DNA of 11,319 nt from NCBI GenBank assembly GCA_028876035.1, contig JAGWTK010000096.1, positions 1 through 11,319 of the forward strand, given 5' to 3'. The translations under genes and the position numbers were made by a program. Under the pieces are notes generated by a model that saw only the letters and a program-made list of their open reading frames with translations, searched no databases and was not told the DNA's origin. This DNA comes from Bacteroidota bacterium. Its GTDB lineage: Bacteria; Bacteroidota; Bacteroidia; Chitinophagales; Chitinophagaceae. Positions 7,200 through 11,319 of the stretch are shown here, in pieces (within the stretch, counting starts at the first letter, position 1; every line of letters starts with the position of its first letter).

Positions 7200-8741
7200 C
7201 TAGCGCGAAGGGCCTGCTTCTTTGCGGTCGGCCTCCAGTTTTTTGCGGAAGAAATCGCGAAAAGCCTGGTTCGGTCCTTTCAGTAATATAATCAGCGTAC
7301 CTCTTTCGCGCGCAAATGGGTTCGTGATACTATCGACCAGTTTGGCAGAAGCAAAGTCGCGGATAAAAGCATGTTCCATTTCAAGTTGGTCGGGCGTAAC
7401 CAATACCAGGTTATCAAAGTCGGGATTGGCAGGTAACCAATACAGAAAGCTGGCGTTGTCGCTGAAGGCAGGTGGTAGTCCGAGGGCGTGGCCGTAATAA
7501 GAAACGGCCCCTGCTTCACCATAGTTATCGCAAAAGATTAGGGTGCGTTTTTTTTCGGACGCTGTTAACTGGTTAAAGGCCTTGGCAGATTTCTCTGTCA
7601 TCTCTTTCCAGGAAAGCATATCGGCAAAGTCCTGGGGAAGTGGATGCTGCTCGAGATCTTCCCATTTCAGGGCGCCTGTTTTTTCGAAGTGCTGATTCTT
7701 ATAAAAGGAGGCAAGACGGGTCGGTTCCCAAACGGGCAGTGCGAGTGGGATCAGCCAGATGCCCAGGATTAATGAAATAGTGATCATCGCCCATCTGAAA
7801 AAACGACGGCGCTCCGACCATTGCTCCAGGCAGACAGCACCCAGTGCAAATAAGACGGGATAAGCACCCAGCGCATAATAATTTTTGCCATGCGCGAGCA
7901 GCAGCAATATGATAACTATCAGCCATGCCCAACCGATAAAACGATAGGGGCGAAAAGCCGGAACGAAAAAGACGGCAAGCAAACCAGCCAACCATACATA
8001 AAAGACCGGCAGGTGCATGAGGATCTGGTCGATAAGGAAACTGGCCGGACTCACATACTGCAACTGTGTTCTTGAGAGTTCGCGCATGTGAAAGACGACC
8101 GGAAGATGATGCTGGTATTGCCACAGTAGGTTGGGCAGGAAGATCAATAAAGCGATGCCTCCCGAGAACCAAAGGTGTTTGTTGGCGAATACGCGCCTGT
8201 TCTTTGTGAGTAGTAATCCAACCAGCAAGCCAGTAATAAAAAGAACGATGGAATATTTAGAGAGCAGTCCCAGCCCGGCCGCGATGCCAAAGCAATAAAG
8301 CCATTTGTTTTGGTTCGTTTGTGTATAACGGATCAGGCCCCAGGCCATCAGGGTCCAGAAAAAGATTTCCGGTGCGTTGGGTTGAAACAGAAAGAATACG
8401 CGTAGGTAAACGCCCAATACAAAAGAGAGAAAGCAAAGCAGGAGCGCGAAAATGCCTCCGCCAAGCGACTCAATGATTTTTCCACTGACCAGGAAGGTCA
8501 ATGCCCCAAAGATCGAGGGCCAGCATTTCACCCAAAACAGTTGGCCCGATTGGAAGGGCGTAAGTGTTGCGAGCCATGACAGCATTGGTGGAACTTCCAT
8601 ATACCCCCAGGCGGGATGTGCCGCTTCGGCGAGGTAGAGGTATTCGTCGCGGTGCGGTTCGTAGACGCCGCTTTGAAGCATGAATGGAATAATAAATCTC
8701 AGTAGCGCCAACAACCACAGTATCCGGTTAAATGAATTCAT
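7200..8741 (-). CDS. GT39-type (ArnT/PMT-like) membrane glycosyltransferase
   Basis: Protein of 513 aa with about ten predicted membrane helices between residues 5 and 338, then a soluble C-terminal domain of about 175 residues. The first extracytoplasmic loop holds the GT-C acidic motif HRDEYLYLAEA (D32, E33), followed by WGYMEVPPMLSWL. FQPNAPEIFFW (119-129) and HGKNYYALGAYPVLFA (284-299) are also characteristic. Such enzymes transfer a sugar from a polyprenyl-phosphate donor to a lipid, glycan or protein on the outer face of the inner membrane; the acceptor here is unknown. It starts 18 bp after the gltX stop, so it is probably co-transcribed with gltX, though no functional link is evident. 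The basic C-terminus (KKLEADRKEAGPSR) is normal for such proteins. Confidence 0.87.
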   Translation of the reverse strand: MNSFNRILWLLALLRFIIPFMLQSGVYEPHRDEYLYLAEAAHPAWGYMEVPPMLSWLATLTPFQSGQLFWVKCWPSIFGALTFLVSGKIIESLGGGIFALLLCFLSFVLGVYLRVFFLFQPNAPEIFFWTLMAWGLIRYTQTNQNKWLYCFGIAAGLGLLSKYSIVLFITGLLVGLLLTKNRRVFANKHLWFSGGIALLIFLPNLLWQYQHHLPVVFHMRELSRTQLQYVSPASFLIDQILMHLPVFYVWLAGLLAVFFVPAFRPYRFIGWAWLIVIILLLLAHGKNYYALGAYPVLFALGAVCLEQWSERRRFFRWAMITISLILGIWLIPLALPVWEPTRLASFYKNQHFEKTGALKWEDLEQHPLPQDFADMLSWKEMTEKSAKAFNQLTASEKKRTLIFCDNYGEAGAVSYYGHALGLPPAFSDNASFLYWLPANPDFDNLVLVTPDQLEMEHAFIRDFASAKLVDSITNPFARERGTLIILLKGPNQAFRDFFRKKLEADRKEAGPSR

Positions 8742-8759
8742 GCTTGTATGTTGCGATTA

Positions 8760-10277
8760 CTATTTCTGCAATTGCAAAAGCTTCATCATTGCTTTGATGC
8801 GGGCAATTGTTTCTTCCTTACCCAATACTGCGGCAATATCAAACACAGCCGGGCCAGATTTGCCACCTACCAGCATCACACGGAGCGGTAGCAATACATC
8901 GCCAGGTTTCAATTCGTGAACCGCCATCATTTCTTTGAATTCTTTTTCGAGATCGGTGGCGTTCCAGAATTGCATCAGTTCAAACTGGCGGATGATTTCA
9001 ACAAAGAATTGTTGTTTCTTGTCGTTCCACTTGGGTTGAACCGATGGAAGATCATACTGCGCTGGTGTTTCGAAGAAGAATTTGCTTTCCTGCCAGAAGT
9101 CGGTGAGTAGGGTACAGCGATCTTTTACAAGGGCAATTACTTTGTTTGTATAGTCAGCTTCTGCGGCAATACCGTGTTCTTGTAACTGCGATGCCGCCAC
9201 CTGCCTCATACCTTCTACCCCTAACCTCTTAATCCACTCATGGTTGTACCATTTCGCTTTTTCAAAATCAAATTTAGCGCCGCCCTTGTGAACGCGTTCC
9301 ATCGAAAATTTTTGTACCAGTTCTTCGAGTGAAAACAGTTCTTGTTCGGTGCCGTCATTCCATCCCAGCATTGCCAGCAGGTTCGTAAAAGCCGCTGGCA
9401 AAAAGCCCATCTCTTTGAATCCTTTGGTTTGTTCGCCGGTTTTGGGATCGGTCCAGTTCATGGCAAATACGGGGAAGCCAAGGCGATCGCCGTCGCGTTT
9501 GCTGAGTTTGCCGTTGCCGTCGGGTTTTAGGATGAGGGGAAGATGTGCCCATTGCGGCATCTTATCTAACCCAAACAGGTATTTCCAAAGTAATACATGT
9601 ACGGGCGCACTGGGTAACCATTCTTCGCCGCGAAATGCATGTGTAATCTTCATGAGGAAATCATCCACTACCACAGCGAGGTGGTAGGTGGGCATTTGAT
9701 CTGCTTTCAATAAAACTTTATCGTCTGACTGCGACGCATTAAAAGAAACTTCGCCGCGGATCATGTCGGTAAATGTCACTGTTTCATTTTCCGGCATCTT
9801 GATGCGGATGACGTGCGGCGTATTTTTTTCCAGCAATTCCTTTGTAACGGCTTCGCCTAAACGCAGTGAGTTGTTCATCTCCATTCGGGTAGCGTGGCTG
9901 TACTGAAAGTTCGGCACCGCTTTTCGCTTTGCTTCCAGTTCTTCCGGTGTGTCGAAGGCATAGTAAGCTTGTCCGGCCGCCACCAGCTGCTGCGCATAAG
10001 GCAGGTAGATTGCTTTCCGCTCGCTCTGGCGATAGGGGCCGTAATTGCCACCGTGTGCCGGACTCTCGTCGGGTATGAGTCCGCACCAGGCCAGGCAGTC
10101 CTGGATATATTGCTCGGCCCCGGGCACAAAGCGGGTTTGGTCGGTATCCTCAATGCGGAGTATGAATTGGCCCCCATGTTGACGGGCGAAAAGGTAGTTG
10201 TATAAGACAGTGCGGACACCTCCCAGGTGCAGTCCGCCGGTAGGACTGGGTGCGAAACGAACACGAACGGTTGACAT
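8760..10277 (-). CDS. gltX: Glutamyl-tRNA synthetase
   Basis: Protein of 505 aa, normal length for bacterial GluRS. It charges tRNA-Glu with glutamate in the cytoplasm. The class I HIGH motif appears as PSPTGGLHLGG (10-20), glutamate/ATP-site segments as RIEDTD (41-46) and RGEEWLPS (216-223), and the KMSKS motif as GKLSKRDGD (256-264). The region FKEMGFLPAAFTNLLAMLGW and a full anticodon-binding C-terminal part show that this is a complete GluRS, not the short GluQ-RS paralogue. The ATG at 10277 is supported by MSTVRVRFAPSPTG, which places the HIGH loop at the usual distance. A heptamer repeat array begins 10 bp upstream of the start and overlaps the likely promoter. It heads the minus-strand series; the GT39 gene follows after 18 bp. 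Confidence 0.97.
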   Translation of the reverse strand: MSTVRVRFAPSPTGGLHLGGVRTVLYNYLFARQHGGQFILRIEDTDQTRFVPGAEQYIQDCLAWCGLIPDESPAHGGNYGPYRQSERKAIYLPYAQQLVAAGQAYYAFDTPEELEAKRKAVPNFQYSHATRMEMNNSLRLGEAVTKELLEKNTPHVIRIKMPENETVTFTDMIRGEVSFNASQSDDKVLLKADQMPTYHLAVVVDDFLMKITHAFRGEEWLPSAPVHVLLWKYLFGLDKMPQWAHLPLILKPDGNGKLSKRDGDRLGFPVFAMNWTDPKTGEQTKGFKEMGFLPAAFTNLLAMLGWNDGTEQELFSLEELVQKFSMERVHKGGAKFDFEKAKWYNHEWIKRLGVEGMRQVAASQLQEHGIAAEADYTNKVIALVKDRCTLLTDFWQESKFFFETPAQYDLPSVQPKWNDKKQQFFVEIIRQFELMQFWNATDLEKEFKEMMAVHELKPGDVLLPLRVMLVGGKSGPAVFDIAAVLGKEETIARIKAMMKLLQLQK

Positions 10278-10283
10278 AGCGGG

Positions 10284-10291
10284 TAAAGATA
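10284..10291 (-). promoter_or_regulatory. Possible Bacteroidota -7 element for gltX
   Basis: On the minus strand, TATCTTTA lies 6 bp before the gltX ATG and matches the Bacteroidota -7 consensus TAnnTTTG at all but the last base. About 19 bp further upstream there is TTC rather than the consensus TTG. If it is used, the mRNA would have almost no 5' leader. The -33 region falls inside the TAGTCGG-type repeat array. Confidence 0.35.
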
Positions 10292-10364
10292 GGCGATAGT
10301 CGGTAGTCGGAAGTCGTTAGTCGTTAGTCTGAGGACAATAGCCGGCAGTCCACAGGCCATAGCT
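10288..10364. repeat. Heptamer tandem array, TAGTC type, upstream of gltX
   Basis: Eleven 7-bp units stay in register, starting at 10288: GATAGGC, GATAGTC, GGTAGTC, GGAAGTC, two copies of GTTAGTC, then TGAGGAC, AATAGCC, GGCAGTC, CACAGGC and CATAGCT. The approximate consensus is NNTAGTC. Units decay toward the right. The array begins 10 bp from the gltX start and overlaps its candidate promoter. Confidence 0.75.
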
Positions 10365-10642
10365 TGGTCATCCATTAATAGTAGACAATCGGCCGTCGTC
10401 GGTTCAGAACGAAGCTGGAATGATTCCAAGTGATGGTATTGTTTACTTGCCCCTTGCCCCTCACCCCAAACCGTTCTGCTCAATATAAAGTATTAATAAA
10501 TTGATTATTATTGTTTTAAATGCTGTTCACGCATGTGTTCTAAAAAAATGTAAAAAATTTTTCAATTGGATGCAGCAGATCCGATGTTTGGTTGGTCTCC
10601 ATTAAAACAGAATTAAAAGGGGCTTTTTCTGTTAGAAGTTTT
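10365..10642. other. Intergenic, AT-rich in its right part, no gene seen
   Basis: Apart from a short CTTGCCC array at 10446-10466, nothing codes here. The part from about 10478 to 10560 is strongly AT-rich, with runs of A and T, and could hold a promoter for a rightward transcript. TTTG at 10587-10590 and TTTTG at 10639-10643 are possible elements, but no pair with correct spacing was found. Confidence 0.5.
10446..10466. repeat. Short heptamer array, CTTGCCC type
   Basis: Two perfect CTTGCCC units and one CTCACCC unit in register. It is short enough to be chance on its own, but it shares the 7-bp period of the other arrays in the window. Confidence 0.45.
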
Positions 10643-10762
10643 GCCGTAGATTAGCGCCCCGACAGGACTAACTGCTTAATCTAATTATAGCTACGGCTAA
10701 CTTGCTTAACCAATACCAACTGCGAAAGTATAATCCCGCCACAAGCGGGATTATCTGTTTTT
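10643..10762 (+). ncRNA. Candidate structured small RNA ending in an intrinsic terminator
   Basis: GCCGTAG (10643-10649) pairs perfectly with CTACGGC (10691-10697). The helix continues, after a 5-nt bulge (10686-10690) on the 3' side, as ATTAG (10650-10654) with CTAAT (10681-10685). About 32 nt further on is a perfect 10-bp hairpin followed by a T run. The order of a long-range stem, a linker and a terminator, with no open reading frame, fits a small RNA of about 120 nt. An alternative pairing of GGGGC (10619-10623) with GCCCC (10656-10660) would compete with the inner part of the helix. I could not match it to 6S RNA, SRP RNA, tmRNA or RNase P RNA from memory. Confidence 0.35.
10730..10762 (+). 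terminator. Intrinsic terminator-like hairpin
   Basis: ATAATCCCGC (10730-10739), loop CACAA, then GCGGGATTAT (10745-10754): ten perfect pairs, followed by CTG and five T (10758-10762). The AT pairs at the stem base and the T run favour termination of a plus-strand transcript. No protein gene precedes it on that strand within the window. Confidence 0.6.
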
Positions 10763-10967
10763 AGGGGGTTCCTTTCTAAGACAATAATTGGGGCGAGGCG
10801 TCCTTTCTGGGCGTTTTTATAGCAAAAGGACAAGTCGCAAACATCGTGGGATCTTGTGCGATATTTCGTGCATAAAGGGCGAAACACTGTGTGGAATGAG
10901 CCAGGTTGAAGGGGGGCAGTCGGCCTGATGTCTATTTAATTTTGATAATCAACAGATTGCGACCTTT
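10763..10967. other. Intergenic with minor inverted repeats, no gene seen
   Basis: No credible reading frame. There are two weak inverted repeats: GTCCTTT (10800-10806) with AAAGGAC (10825-10831), and TTTCG (10864-10868) with CGAAA (10880-10884). The motif CCTTTCT occurs twice, near 10771 and 10802. These may belong to a longer structured RNA region or may be chance. Confidence 0.35.
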
Positions 10968-11007
10968 TTTTACTTTTCTTTTTTACTTTTTCCTTTTGAA
11001 TTTTGAC
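10968..11007. repeat. T-rich repeats with 13- and 7-bp spacing abutting the 13-bp array
   Basis: TTTTACT starts at 10968 and 10981, 13 bp apart. TTTTGA starts at 10994, again 13 bp on, and at 11001, 7 bp on; the 13-bp array then begins at 11008, another 7 bp on. This T-rich tract therefore shares its spacing with the array that follows it. Confidence 0.5.
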
Positions 11008-11319
11008 TTTGCTCAGCAGCGTTGCTCAGAAGAGTTGCTCAGCAGCGTTGCTCTGCAGCGTTGCTCAGAAGAGTTGCTCAGCAGCGTTGCTCAGAAGAGT
11101 TGCTCAGAAGAGTTGCTCAGAAGAGTTGCTCAGAAGAGTTGCTCAGAAGAGTTGCTCAGAAGAGTTGCTCAGAAGAGTTGCTCAGAAGAGTTGCTCAGAA
11201 GAGTTGCTCAGAAGAGTTCCTCAGAAGAGTTCCTCAGAAGAGTTCCTCAGAAGAGTTCCTCAGAAGAGTTCCTCAGAAGAGTTCCTCAGAAGAGTTCCTC
11301 AGAAGAGTTCCTCAGAAGA
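11008..11319. repeat. 13-bp tandem repeat array, at least 24 units, continuing past the window
   Basis: Twenty-four consecutive 13-bp units fill 11008-11319 without a single indel. Units 1-7 mix GTTGCTCAGCAGC-like (1, 3, 4, 6) and GTTGCTCAGAAGA (2, 5, 7) types; unit 1 starts with T instead of G, and unit 4 reads CTGCAGC. Units 8-16 are identical GTTGCTCAGAAGA, and units 17-24 are identical GTTCCTCAGAAGA. As 13 is not a multiple of 3, all three plus frames read the same 13-residue cycle, with no stop: VAQKSCSEELLRR for the main unit. The minus strand has a TGA in every unit. No ATG lies in or just before the array, so coding is unlikely. Confidence 0.95.

Noticed and set aside
7181..7202. Palindromic TTGCCGGCAA region after the GT39 stop as a terminator
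   Set aside because: The stem is short and no T run follows on the minus strand; the next gene begins within 45 bp in the same direction.
9875..10483. Minus-strand reading frame of 202 codons overlapping the gltX start
   Set aside because: It is in another frame of gltX, runs through the heptamer array, and shows no protein family features.
10643..10720. Similarity to the tag-and-stop region of tmRNA
   Set aside because: The segment CTGCTTAATC recalls tmRNA, but no tag peptide, no GGGGCTG-like 5' end and no tRNA-like 3' end ending in CCA are present.
10681..10887. Minus-strand reading frame of 68 codons
   Set aside because: It crosses the terminator-like hairpin and half of the candidate RNA stem, has no recognisable domain, and its composition looks random.
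11008..11319. CRISPR array
   Set aside because: The units are 13 bp, directly adjacent and without spacers, and no cas genes are present.

Overview
The window looks like chromosomal DNA from a Bacteroidota bacterium, most likely of the Chitinophagaceae type. This is judged from gene content (GH95-like glycosidase, DUF2231/cytochrome c protein, small B12 mutase subunit), the near absence of Shine-Dalgarno sequences, a possible TAnnTTTG-type -7 promoter element, moderate GC, and short degenerate repeats filling the intergenic spaces. No taxonomic search was possible, so the family-level placement is an inference.

Left half (1-5731, plus strand): the probable last 19 codons of an upstream gene, a 200-bp spacer built from CTATGTG/CACATAG repeats, then four tightly spaced co-directional genes. 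They encode a Tat-exported TIM-barrel sugar isomerase/epimerase-like protein, a membrane-anchored DUF2231-cytochrome c-LRR protein, a secreted GH95-like glycoside hydrolase whose start overlaps the previous stop (ATGA), and a Tat-exported calcineurin-like metallophosphoesterase. All four products are predicted to be at or outside the inner membrane, which suggests one extracytoplasmic pathway acting on a carbohydrate or a phosphorylated carbohydrate. The substrate cannot be read from the sequence.

Right half (5903-10277, minus strand, convergent with the first operon): transcription would run gltX (glutamyl-tRNA synthetase), a GT39-type membrane glycosyltransferase, a stand-alone cobalamin-binding small subunit of the methylmalonyl/isobutyryl-CoA mutase type, and an enoyl-CoA hydratase. 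Gaps are about 18-45 bp. The last two belong together in acyl-CoA metabolism; gltX and GT39 are probably only transcriptional neighbours.

Intergenic DNA and right end (10278-11319): the convergent gap and the gltX upstream region carry several short tandem arrays with a strict 7-bp period but unrelated consensus sequences. One array runs through the stop codon of the phosphoesterase; another starts beside the gltX start and overlaps its likely promoter. Beyond gltX lies about 1 kb with no credible protein gene. It contains a candidate structured RNA that ends in a perfect 10-bp terminator-like hairpin, and, running off the window end, at least 24 copies of a 13-bp repeat with ordered variant blocks. 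The most unusual signals are this 13-bp array, the heptamer arrays, the candidate RNA, and the altered active-site positions of the GH95-like enzyme.
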